Source: Penelope pileata
Lineage: Eukaryota; Chordata; Aves; Galliformes; Cracidae
NCBI GenBank assembly: GCA_013396635.1
Contig: WBMW01002277.1
Span: forward strand, 648,983 to 712,982
Direction of reading: 5' to 3'
Length of the DNA stretch: 64,000 bases
Of the stretch, positions 53,101 to 57,691 are shown one piece after another; position 1 is the first letter of the stretch; every line of letters begins with the position of its first letter. A program made the position numbers and the translations under genes. Under the pieces are notes generated by a model. It was given only the letters and a program-made list of their open reading frames with translations. It searched no databases and was not told the DNA's origin.

Positions 53101-54545
53101 GGATGAAAATAGGAGAAAGACCATGACCAAAGTTATCAAAAAGAAAACTTTGGTAGCACTGCGTATTATCCTAAATGCAACAGTTTCTTGTTAAACTGCT
53201 TGGATTTGGGAAGATTTCAAGTGATGGCGCTGTTAATATTGTCACCTATAATGACATACACAAGTGCAAATGAATAACTAACAAATTTCTTAGAAAGAGA
53301 GGTTCAGTGATGTTTGGCAGACAGCCCTAGGCTGTCACGTGGTATGTGATCCCTACTGTAGGAGCGAGATGCAGTAGCTCTGCTGTTGTAGTAGAGCAGC
53401 TTGTGCCTCTGTAGACACAGTACAACTGATCCATTTACTCTGTTCTGACACAGGGAACATTAAAAAAATACTGGTTAGGAAAAAACAAAACCAAACAGTA
53501 TTAGCTGAAACTAAATAGTCTTACCAATAAGATAACACACGTATATTTTTTAATATTCAAAAGAATTTGATAAAATGTAGGGAGGTAGGTACAGCTGCTG
53601 GCAAAACGAGGACAAGAGAAACGGACAAGGTGCTTGAAGATGCAGAACTCCTGAAAAAGTACACATACCTCCAGCTTTCAATAGGAGAACTAACTTGACT
53701 AAGACTCATTCTTTGTAATATTTGTTTCTTCTGTAACAGAATAGAGAGGTTGCTATACAGAACACTTAAAAAAAACTAACCTGACAATACCATTTATTAA
53801 GGCTAGCAAAAGATGCATAGAAGAAATAGTTTGTCTTGATCAAAGCTTAGTGGCACCACAATGCAAACAATTTTTTCAGAGCATATATGACAATGCATAA
53901 CAAGTGAGAATGAACTTTTAATTAGTAGATTTCAGTGGATATTACTTTCTCCCTGCTTCTCTCCACACTGCATTTAGAGACAGAAATCTATTGCATCTCT
54001 AAAACATTCAGTGACAGAAACAATTATCAAGTACAATTACACGTGGACTAAAGAATAAGTGGGTAAATGAATCTATGGAACGAACAAATGAGTGCTAGTG
54101 AAGCTACCTCTGCTCACATTCACTACACAGCAATACACTCACACAGTTTAAAATTTAAAAAAACAATGCTACACAAAACAATATTTCTTTTCTTCAATAT
54201 TATCACTGTATAAATCATCATTATTTTAAAAATGCAAACTGAATATGCAACAACTAAGAGTTAGAAAAATCAGCTGGTCTGTAACACAGCAACATTTCAG
54301 ATCCCACACCTTTATCAGCTATTGCTAAGTGCTGTAGGAAGTTCTTCTCTACAACAATTATTCTAGCACATTTACTGGTACCAGAGAAACAATTTCTATG
54401 TCACAAAATCTGTGCACCAATAGCAGACTTCAGATTTTATTGTCATCCACATGGATCACAGCTTACTTACAGGAATCTGAGTGAAACGCAGGAAGTCCTC
54501 GATTGAGTCTTTAGACACAACTTTTAAAAATGCTTCACGTTTCAT
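17061..54545 (-). CDS. NCAPG2: NCAPG2, condensin-2 complex subunit G2 (whole coding span, 27 coding exons)
   Basis: NCAPG2 is the HEAT-repeat G2 subunit of condensin II. In the known family it works with SMC2, SMC4, NCAPD3 and NCAPH2 in the nucleus to compact chromosomes in prophase and mitosis. I identified it by reading the minus-strand exons: blocks such as LFNSFLPVNQPEDVWCERC, HSLHDNSEKVRVAFVDML and YLTVCKDVVMVGLG are near-identical to my memory of the mammalian protein. The exons join without a frame break, every boundary has an AG acceptor and a GT donor, and the sum is 3,432 nt (1,143 residues plus stop), matching the human length. Residues about 226-380 correspond to the Condensin2nSMC domain. 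The start codon has A at -3 and reads MKREAFLKVV against human MEKRE. It is the only subunit of the complex seen here. No disabling change was found. Confidence 0.96.
21877..21979 (-). CDS. NCAPG2: NCAPG2 exon 27 (residues 1093-1127)
   Basis: Reads GRHKTTLLKDIAAVIQRKLV then AHKEAATEESSST. Human has GKHKSSKVREVAATVHRKLK. Length is 103 nt, acceptor TTTCAAACAG, donor GTAAATTTG. The last third is poorly conserved. Confidence 0.88.
22368..22465 (-). CDS. NCAPG2: NCAPG2 exon 26 (residues 1060-1093)
   Basis: Completes the split Arg codon and reads SFLNELLECILSEEIEGIFN then LTATLCIVIVIK, matching human RSFLDELKACVASNDIEGIV. Length is 98 nt, donor GTCAGTC. Confidence 0.92.
23358..23461 (-). CDS. NCAPG2: NCAPG2 exon 25 (residues 1026-1060)
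   Basis: Reads ASSDGDLTIPKAVSDLPPLS then SLMAIIVKSVSVV. Human has SDLPPFSRCLIGIIIKSSNVV. Length is 104 nt, acceptor CTTTTTTTAG, ending two bases into an Arg codon. Confidence 0.91.
24354..24370 (+). repeat. (AAAC)4 microsatellite
   Basis: Four AAAC units in the intron between exons 24 and 25. Confidence 0.9.
24638..24781 (-). CDS. NCAPG2: NCAPG2 exon 24 (residues 978-1025)
   Basis: Reads LIRSIQTPLGDFIHAVQCWR, then GVLSTLLAAVLAEISSVLQK, aligned to human PLHEFITAVQS and RGVLSTLIAGPVVEISHQLRK. Length is 144 nt, phase 0, GC-richer than its neighbours. Confidence 0.92.
25417..25601 (-). CDS. NCAPG2: NCAPG2 exon 23 (residues 916-977)
   Basis: Reads RGSSCTPVLLCALKEITEAS, then DEAANLLHAVQSVFQKVLEC and RIKRQQAEGIQ. 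Human has LLLDILKEITGSS and LLDTVQKVFQKMLECIARS here. Length is 185 nt, acceptor CTTCTCTAG, donor GTATTACG. An ambiguous base (N, 25274) lies in an A-run just past its 3' end, in the intron. Confidence 0.93.
26223..26322 (-). CDS. NCAPG2: NCAPG2 exon 22 (residues 883-916)
   Basis: Reads AYLTVCKDVVMVGLGNLKFQ then AYFLDMALSVIQT, with YLTVCKDVVMVGLG identical to human. Length is 100 nt, ending one base into a codon at donor GTACAGTG. It joins exon 21 in phase 0, so no exon is required in the 2.4-kb intron between them. Confidence 0.95.
28562..28604 (+). repeat. Purine-rich (GGAA)/(GCAA) tetranucleotide tract
   Basis: AGGAAGGAAAGGAAAGAAGG runs into AAGGAAGCAAGCAAGC, a degenerate tetranucleotide repeat in the intron between exons 21 and 22. 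Confidence 0.8.
28777..28920 (-). CDS. NCAPG2: NCAPG2 exon 21 (residues 835-882)
   Basis: Reads FSEEGKDYLALLKETGAWIE then SQVLPFIVATDEEDG and LIIQ, aligned to human FCSEGKVYLSMLEDTGFWLE and ending at the same IIQ position. Length is 144 nt, phase 0. It is less conserved than the HEAT core. Confidence 0.9.
29032..29148 (-). CDS. NCAPG2: NCAPG2 exon 20 (residues 796-834)
   Basis: Reads EALSSILKATDTSPGSCNQA then LRAFSLCCRLSIHLQNK. The tail matches human AFGLHCRLSIHLQHK; the first half is divergent. Length is 117 nt, phase 0, donor GTATGGTT. Confidence 0.9.
29634..29807 (-). CDS. NCAPG2: NCAPG2 exon 19 (residues 738-795)
   Basis: Reads RRVRIHVTQESKPELALDYI, then EYLLTHPVNRGCLLSAPKKK and LNHLMKVLSAAK, matching human KPELALVYIEYLLTHPKNRE. 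Length is 174 nt, phase 0, acceptor CTCATGTAG. Confidence 0.94.
29966..30119 (-). CDS. NCAPG2: NCAPG2 exon 18 (residues 686-737)
   Basis: Reads CGVISKLRNIDNGADQSKYS then TLIDCMCRWGQVGHVMELAC, matching human CGVISTLRS and TLLDCLCSWGQVGHILEL. Length is 154 nt. It completes the split Ser codon and ends in phase 0 at donor GTGTGC. Confidence 0.95.
30404..30474 (-). CDS. NCAPG2: NCAPG2 exon 17 (residues 663-686)
   Basis: Short 71-nt exon reading DDRCTTPLVILASFMPPAAV then PTF, aligned to human DDRCKIPLFMLMSFMPASAV. It ends two bases into a Ser codon that is completed by exon 18. Acceptor CCATAG, donor GTACTATT. Confidence 0.92.
32241..32414 (-). CDS. NCAPG2: NCAPG2 exon 16 (residues 605-662)
   Basis: Reads VLNDVLSINDVGSMASLLEI, then TIRKFASVLPEYFKVFK, matching human VNDVACMAGLLEI and INKFASVLPEYLKVFK. 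Length is 174 nt, phase 0, acceptor GTTTGTTTCAG. Confidence 0.96.
32879..32985 (-). CDS. NCAPG2: NCAPG2 exon 15 (residues 569-604), acidic linker
   Basis: Reads KLMLTIRRCLNACIQKARKE, then a run of five Asp encoded by five GAT codons, EGEKENMS. Human has a longer Glu-rich stretch at the same place (EDEEEEDGREKEN). Length is 107 nt, acceptor AAATGTAG, donor GTAAGA. It returns the frame to phase 0. The acidic run is probably a flexible linker between HEAT blocks (inference). Confidence 0.93.
33757..33979 (-). CDS. NCAPG2: NCAPG2 exon 14 (residues 495-569)
   Basis: Reads FWKICPMEHLLARLEVDSRP, then LLFNSFLPVNQPEDVWCERC and AAARKFYQYAYEYTAPTNIG. This is the single most diagnostic exon for NCAPG2. 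Length is 223 nt, ending one base into a codon. The 3.0-kb intron on its 5' side contains a minus-strand CR1 tail at 34422-34550. Confidence 0.97.
34422..34550 (-). mobile_element. CR1 LINE 3' fragment in NCAPG2 intron
   Basis: Begins AGAATCATAGAATAGTTTAG GTTGGAAGGGAC and continues with CACTAGATCAGGCTGCCC and CAGCCTGGCCTTGAA: a CR1 tail in minus orientation, the same sense as NCAPG2, between exons 13 and 14. Confidence 0.93.
37015..37167 (-). CDS. NCAPG2: NCAPG2 exon 13 (residues 444-494)
   Basis: Reads CLPITLDNKLSHPLLEQLLP then HSLHDNSEKVRVAFVDMLLK, a canonical condensin HEAT repeat (DNSEKVRVAFVDMLLKIK is shared with human). Length is 153 nt, phase 0, donor GTAGGTGAAG. Confidence 0.96.
38036..38215 (-). 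CDS. NCAPG2: NCAPG2 exon 12 (residues 384-443)
   Basis: Reads RLLEDPHPVVRSTGVLGVCQ, ITSKYWEMIPPAVIADLLKK and SADVRCSVFK, a HEAT repeat almost unchanged from mammals. Length is 180 nt, phase 0 on both sides. Confidence 0.96.
39068..39193 (-). CDS. NCAPG2: NCAPG2 exon 11 (residues 342-383)
   Basis: Reads ARNSEVRSNAAFLFIDAFPI, then RDPRFNTEEMDIEIQKQFEE, a HEAT-type helical pair close to human. Length is 126 nt, phase 0, donor GTAAGTTTTAG. The 3.2-kb intron on its 5' side (39194-42388) is AT-rich with no recognisable repeat apart from a short GGAAAAAA tract. Confidence 0.95.
41120..41149 (+). repeat. (GGAAAAAA)n tract
   Basis: Three GGAAAAAA-type units in the large intron between exons 10 and 11. 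Confidence 0.85.
42389..42484 (-). CDS. NCAPG2: NCAPG2 exon 10 (residues 310-341)
   Basis: Reads MLSYFHKQSKVRQGVEEMLY then RLYQPILWRALK. This is one of the most conserved blocks of the family (human VLSYFHHQKKVRQGVEEMLYRLYKPILWR). Length is 96 nt, phase 0. Confidence 0.96.
43954..44040 (-). CDS. NCAPG2: NCAPG2 exon 9 (residues 281-309)
   Basis: Reads MLEHNCIQDFMHHGIHLPRS then SSVYSKVRE, matching human ENDCIQDFMFHGIHLPRRSP. Length is 87 nt, phase 0 on both sides, donor GTAAGCTCC. Confidence 0.94.
44316..44372 (+). mobile_element. CR1 LINE internal fragment
   Basis: ACCCTCAGCAAGTTTGCAGA then TGACACCAAGCTGAG is a conserved CR1 internal block in plus orientation, inside the intron between exons 8 and 9. 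Confidence 0.8.
44390..44720 (-). mobile_element. Degraded CR1 LINE internal fragment
   Basis: GCAGAATCTGGCACTTGATC, TAGTATCATCTGCAAACT and GGGGAACCCCGCTACTGACT match the minus strand of the same CR1 region as the fragment just to its left, so the two form an inverted pair. Confidence 0.75.
45132..45201 (-). CDS. NCAPG2: NCAPG2 exon 8 (residues 257-280)
   Basis: Reads FLMEYISEVYFRAWKKVSGE, equivalent to human SLMVYIAEIYFRAWKKASGK. Length is 70 nt, acceptor TTAATGCAG, donor GTATTATT. It restores phase 0. Confidence 0.94.
46049..46143 (-). CDS. NCAPG2: NCAPG2 exon 7 (residues 226-257), start of Condensin2nSMC domain
   Basis: Reads GRRFLSFLFSWNVNFIKMIH then GTVKNQLQFF, which opens the conserved Condensin2nSMC region of the family. 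Length is 95 nt. It ends two bases into a codon at donor GTATGAAT. Confidence 0.95.
47618..47752 (-). CDS. NCAPG2: NCAPG2 exon 6 (residues 181-225)
   Basis: Reads GADIVRLWNLHQTLLCFDYD, SEESNEVKDLLLQCF and HIKKEE, near-identical in pattern to human GADVCRLWRIHQALYCFDYD. Length is 135 nt (45 codons), phase 0 on both sides. Confidence 0.95.
48016..48050 (+). mobile_element. Possible Tc1/mariner-type terminal repeat remnant
   Basis: TTATTGGGTTAGTGCAAAAG followed by ATTGTTGCG resembles mariner terminal repeats (GGTTGGTGCAAAAGTAATTGCG type). No matching inverted end is visible close by, so it is at most one end of a relic or a chance match. Confidence 0.3.
48504..48661 (-). CDS. NCAPG2: NCAPG2 exon 5 (residues 128-180)
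   Basis: Reads IVPALPESENVLQGAIQRVC then EMWWEKGL and KTLFIILLRKSL, aligned with human ILYALPESE…WWEKGLPAKE. Length is 158 nt. The one-base carry-over from exon 4 is completed here and the exon ends in phase 0 at donor GTACGC. Confidence 0.92.
49160..49274 (-). CDS. NCAPG2: NCAPG2 exon 4 (residues 90-128)
   Basis: Contains TVAVIQGVTAVVTASIPAVD and then NYKALLECAFILNG, matching the human NYEALLECVIILNG block. Length is 115 nt, ending one base into a codon at donor GTGTGTAC. The intron on its 5' side carries a CR1 insertion at 49347-49749. Confidence 0.92.
49347..49749 (+). mobile_element. CR1 LINE 3' end in NCAPG2 intron
   Basis: Starts TTCAGCCTGGAGAAAAGGCT, includes GATGTTAGGAG, CACAAGCTGCCCAGAGAG, GGCAGCCTGATCTGGTGG and ends CAAGCCATTCTATGA. 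It has an internal T17 run, is antisense to NCAPG2, and sits between exons 3 and 4. Confidence 0.95.
50678..50869 (-). CDS. NCAPG2: NCAPG2 exon 3 (residues 26-89)
   Basis: Begins after acceptor CACTTCACAG with KNVFDPFNLNELLQELSRKQ, a close match to the human N-terminal segment (…DPFSLNELLDELSRKQKE). It ends in phase 0 at donor GTAAAAATC. Length is 192 nt. The end of the exon is acidic and less conserved. Confidence 0.93.
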
Positions 54546-54565
54546 CGTGGTCTTGTTTCTCCTTG
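54471..54565 (-). CDS. NCAPG2: NCAPG2 exon 2 (start codon; residues 1-25)
   Basis: The start codon is at 54545-54543, with A at -3. The coding part reads MKREAFLKVVSKDSIEDFLR and ends in phase 0 at donor GTAAGTAAG. About 20 nt of 5' UTR precede the ATG if the acceptor is the first AG after the T-rich tract (…TTTATGAAG). A slightly different acceptor a few bases away is possible and would not change the protein. Confidence 0.9.
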
Positions 54566-54856
54566 CTTCATAAACAAAAAATAAACAATAAAAGCATATT
54601 TTACATTTATATGAAGTTAGAGAAAAACACTGTATCTCAAAGCACGACCATTTCTGGTCTCAGTGAATAATGCATGAACTTACATTCTTTATCTACATGG
54701 TCATAAATAAAAGATGGCCCCCCAATACATTAGTTACCCAACTCGACATTTAGATTCACAGCTGCACTAGGCCACACTACTCATATGGCTTCCTTTGAAT
54801 TTGTATTTTATTAAACAAGGAAATCTAAAATGCAAGTTTAGAAGAAAGTTGTAGCG

Positions 54857-55270
54857 TGATGACACCAAGCTGAGCGGCGCAGTTGATACGGCAGAAGGAA
54901 GGGATGCCATCCAGAAGGACCTGGACAAGCTTGAAAGCTGGGCCCACACAAACAAGGGTTGAGGTTCAACAAGACCAAGCGCAATCCCAGGTATGTGTAC
55001 AGACTGGGAGAAGATCTCCTTGAGAGTAGCCCTGCTAAGAAGGACTTGGGGTCCTGGTGGATTAACATTAACTTAACATGAGCCAGCAGAGTGCACTTGC
55101 AGCCCAGATGGCCAATGACATCCTGGGCTGCATCAACAGAGGGGTGGCAGCAGGGAGAGGGAGGTGGTTATCCCCTACTGCTCTGCCCTCATGAGTCCCC
55201 ACCAGGAACACCGCACCCAGGTCTGGGGGTCCCCAGCACAAAACATGGAGCTGTTGGAGTGGGTCCAGAG
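54857..55270 (+). mobile_element. CR1 LINE fragment, 5' part of a copy split by an LTR-like insertion
   Basis: Typical CR1 text (GATGACACCAAGCTGAG, GGACTTGGGGTCCTGGTGGA, CATCCTGGGCTGCATCAA) in plus orientation. It breaks off at GGGTCCAGAG and resumes at 55944 with GAGGAGGGCCATGAAGATG, so 55273-55943 was inserted into it. It lies in NCAPG2 intron 1, antisense to the gene. Confidence 0.9.
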
Positions 55271-55272
55271 CG

Positions 55273-55943
55273 TGAGAAACATTCCAAATAATTTTTTGGA
55301 GACTGGACCTCTAGTGAAGCAGTTTAAGCAGTTTTTATGCACTGTTGCAATGGCGGCAGTCCTGCAAACAGGAGCACACCTGCAGAAACAGTTTCACATC
55401 TTTTAGGCCCTATTACCCGATGCCCCCCTTCCTCCCCTGGTTCCTCATTGGCTGAGTACTTCAGGTTCACAATCTACCTGATACTAACCAAAGACAGACA
55501 CTGGCTAAATAAACATGGATGTTGCTAATGTATTACTGACCCTTAACTTCTCCTCTCTGGTTTTCTTCCTCTGTGTCCATCTTTCAATTTCACTAATTTA
55601 CGATTCTGCTTCTCAATACTTGCAGTCCTTAATTTTCCACTAGTTTACTTAACTATTGTCCATTCATGTAACTATGTTGCCATCTTACCAGCCTTCAAGG
55701 CCAATCCTCCTTAGCAGCTGTACTCTTTATCTTACCAGTCTCCAAGCCTGATCTCCCTCGCAGCCGCATTCCTTATCTTAGCAGTCTCCAAGATTGATTC
55801 TCTCTTGTAAATGCATTCAGTTTTAACGTACCACAATATACATAGCACTTATTTTTGTTAGCCCTGATACAAAAGCAAGAACAACAATACACTTTGTACT
55901 TATTTTGTAAGTCATAATGCAAAAACAACATTCTCTTCCCACA
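55273..55943 (+). mobile_element. Solo-LTR-like insertion (671 bp) inside a CR1 copy
   Basis: The insert begins TG and ends CA, and AGAG appears on both flanks as a possible short target duplication. It carries AATAAA at 55508-55513, about a third of the way in, and a CCAAT box in reverse (ATTGG) upstream of that. These are features of an LTR in plus orientation. No internal retroviral coding sequence is present, so it would be a solo LTR. I do not recognise the family. Confidence 0.6.
55682..55820 (+). repeat. Three imperfect 46-47 bp tandem repeats within the LTR-like element
   Basis: Units start at 55682, 55729 and 55775, each with ATCTTA(C/G)CAG followed by a pyrimidine-rich stretch. The third unit is the most diverged. 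Confidence 0.8.
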
Positions 55944-56200
55944 AGAGGAGGGCCATGAAGATGATCAGAGGGTTGGAGCACCTGTCTTATTAAGAAAGGC
56001 TGAGCGAGCTGGCCTTATTCAGCCTGCAGAAGAGAAGGCTGTGGGGAGACCTCACTGCAGCCTCCCAGTACTTGAGGGGAGCTCATAAACAGGCCCTGGG
56101 CAGCCTGAGCTGGTGGGAGGCGGCCCTGCCCACGGCAGGGGGCTGGAGCTGGAAGACCTCCGAGGCCCCTTCCAACCCAGGCCATGCTGCGGTTCTGTGG
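55944..56200 (+). mobile_element. CR1 LINE fragment, 3' part of the split copy
   Basis: Resumes with AGAGGAGGGCCATGAAGATG and runs to the CR1 tail (GACCTCCGAGGCCCCTTCCA … GGTTCTGTG), with the usual CTGGGCAGCCTGAGCTGGTG. An internal stretch is shortened relative to a full CR1 3' end. It abuts the NCAPG2 CpG island. Confidence 0.9.
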
Positions 56201-56212
56201 TGCCAGCACAAG

Positions 56213-56258
56213 AGCTCAAAAAAATGGAATGGGGAATACTGCAGAATTTGAAAGCTGC
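56213..56258 (+). repeat. Left arm of a perfect 46-bp inverted repeat
   Basis: The sequence from AGCTCAAAAAAATGG to TTTGAAAGCTGC is exactly the reverse complement of 57646-57691. It starts 13 bases past a CR1 3' end. Identity stops sharply at both edges, and neither arm resembles a repeat family I know. Confidence 0.95.
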
Positions 56259-56571
56259 CCTGTTTACTCAGCCCCCGTTCCAGATGGCAGCATTTCCCCG
56301 TATGAAAACTCCATGGGCAGCAAAACGCTGTTCCCCTTTCTCTTGCCAGGCGAGGGCCGGGGGCAGGCAGCACAGCCGCTCCTGGGCACTAAGAGCTCAA
56401 CGCCCGCCCGCAGCGCTCCTCCCACCCCGTGCCTGCCCACGTCTCCGGGCCGGGGGATCGCCTCTCTCAGCCTGCGCTCCCCGGGAGCTCTGGCTCTGCC
56501 GTTTCTCAGCCGGGCTCCCGGCCGCACCCCGCCTCAGCAGCAGGGAGCGGGAGGACACAGGGGCCGCTTAC

Positions 56572-56700
56572 CTGCCGCTTCCACAGAAAAAAATCCTCAT
56601 AGACGTCCGGGCCGCGCTCCCAAACACGCCCACCTATCTGTCCCGGAGGAAAAGAAAAGAAGGCGATATCGCTTCCTGGCATGCAGCACAGCGCGAGGCA
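56572..56700 (-). other. NCAPG2: NCAPG2 exon 1, non-coding (5' UTR), transcription start approximate
   Basis: A strong donor (GGAAGCGGCAG followed by GTAAGCGG, minus strand) sits at 56572/56571 inside the CpG island. No NCAPG2-like coding sequence lies upstream of the exon 2 start codon, so this is inferred to be the untranslated first exon. The upper end is not visible in sequence. It is placed near the ETS-like GGAAGCG at about 56671 and the CGGCA tract at 56706. Confidence 0.6.
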
Positions 56701-56705
56701 GCGGA

Positions 56706-56740
56706 CGGCACGGCACGGCACGGCACGGCACGGCACGGCA
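56706..56740. repeat. (CGGCA)7 pentanucleotide tandem repeat
   Basis: Seven perfect CGGCA units sit at or just upstream of the inferred NCAPG2 start. Two CpG-containing bases per unit make it a methylatable, length-variable promoter tract. Confidence 0.95.
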
Positions 56741-56855
56741 CGGCCCCACCCGCACTCCCGCGGAGGCACCGCCAACCCCAGCGCCTTGCGCGCTCCGCCC
56801 GCGGGTTCGAATCGTCCCGCGGCGGCCGTTGGGCGCGGGCGGCGCTGAGCTCGCG

Positions 56856-56865
56856 TCTCGCGAGA
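56856..56865. promoter_or_regulatory. TCTCGCGAGA palindromic promoter element
   Basis: The perfect 10-base palindrome is known as a core-promoter element of TATA-less CpG-island genes and has been linked to ZBTB33 (Kaiso)-type binding. It lies about 150 bases upstream of the inferred NCAPG2 start, a usual position. Confidence 0.55.
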
Positions 56866-56899
56866 GCTGGCAGCCTCCCCACGCTCCTCCCCGTACCGC

Positions 56900-56918
56900 G
56901 GGCGGGCGGGCGCGCGGG
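56900..56918 (+). other. G-quadruplex motif (GGG-C-GGG-C-GGG-CGCGC-GGG)
   Basis: Four GGG runs with loops of 1, 1 and 5 bases meet the usual definition of a stable G-quadruplex motif. It is on the plus strand, which is the template strand for NCAPG2 upstream of the start. Confidence 0.6.
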
Positions 56919-57104
56919 CAGGCAGGGGGCGCTGGCGCGCGCCGCACCACAGAGCCTTTCCGCCGGCGTCCGTTAGGCGGGAGGGGCGCTGCCCTGTCAG
57001 CGGCGACCGCCCGGCAGCGCAGGGCGCTGAGGCTGTGCGGCCGTTCGGGGGAGGCTCGGTTTCCTACCGCAACGCGGGGTAGTGTCTCACATCCACCAGA
57101 TTAG

Positions 57105-57148
57105 AAATAAATAAATAGATAAATAGATACATAAATAAATAAGTAAAA
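57105..57148 (+). repeat. (AAAT)/(AGAT) tetranucleotide tract at the CpG-island edge
   Basis: AAATAAATAAATAGATAAAT continues as AGATACATAAATAAATAAG, interrupting the GC-rich island. Confidence 0.9.
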
Positions 57149-57645
57149 GGCGTTTTGGTCTTCCTGCCCGTGCCTGAATGGGCTGCGGAGAGTTGTTGCT
57201 CCTGCAGCGCTCGGTGAAGGCTCAGCGCCGGCCGGCTGGGACAAGGCAGGCGGAGCTCGGAGCGTGCCTTGCTCGGCCCTCTGGTAGCGCGGCCGTGGTG
57301 TGCCTGCAGACACGGCTCACGAAGCCGGTGTCACCCGGCTGTGTGATACCCAGCTGGTCACATCGGTGACCTTTTTTTTTGTTAGTTCAAGAATGTTCCC
57401 GTTGCTCGTTTTGACAGCTGCACATTTAGCCTTACTCGTGGTGAACAGTTAAACTCTTCATCCAAAGGGATGAAGAGCTAACCGGGCTGCTCACCAGCAC
57501 TGATAGGCCAGGTGGTATTTACGCTTTGATTAGTAAGATTTCTATTTTTATTACTATATCAGGAAATAGCTGCTTTCTGTTTCTTCTCAAACCTATTTTG
57601 CAGTGAGCAGAAATAGTTGGACTCAGTTCCCTGAACTAAGCGTAA

Positions 57646-57691
57646 GCAGCTTTCAAATTCTGCAGTATTCCCCATTCCATTTTTTTGAGCT
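57646..57691 (-). repeat. Right arm of a perfect 46-bp inverted repeat
   Basis: Exact reverse complement of 56213-56258, separated from it by 1,387 bases that contain the whole CpG island and NCAPG2 exon 1. The flanks of the two arms are unrelated. Confidence 0.95.

Larger units (their letters stand above)
56400..57360. promoter_or_regulatory. CpG island, NCAPG2 promoter
   Basis: This is the only long GC- and CpG-rich stretch in the window, and it covers NCAPG2 exon 1. It lacks an obvious TATA box near the inferred start. It carries a (CGGCA)7 tract, a TCTCGCGAGA element, a G-quadruplex motif and an ETS-like GGAAGCG on the minus strand. That is typical of a housekeeping, cell-cycle promoter. 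Whether it also fires toward the plus strand cannot be told from sequence. Confidence 0.85.

Noticed and set aside
56794..56815. GGTTCGAATC, a tRNA B-box-like motif
   Set aside because: The flanking bases do not form a 5-bp T stem, and no A box, anticodon arm or acceptor stem can be drawn on either strand. A chance match in a CpG island.
56113..57104. Two long plus-strand frames (287 and 306 codons) across the CpG island
   Set aside because: They begin in CR1 sequence, run through the CGGCA repeat and the promoter, overlap each other in different frames, and are Ala/Arg/Pro-rich as expected from GC-rich DNA without stops. No recognisable domain.
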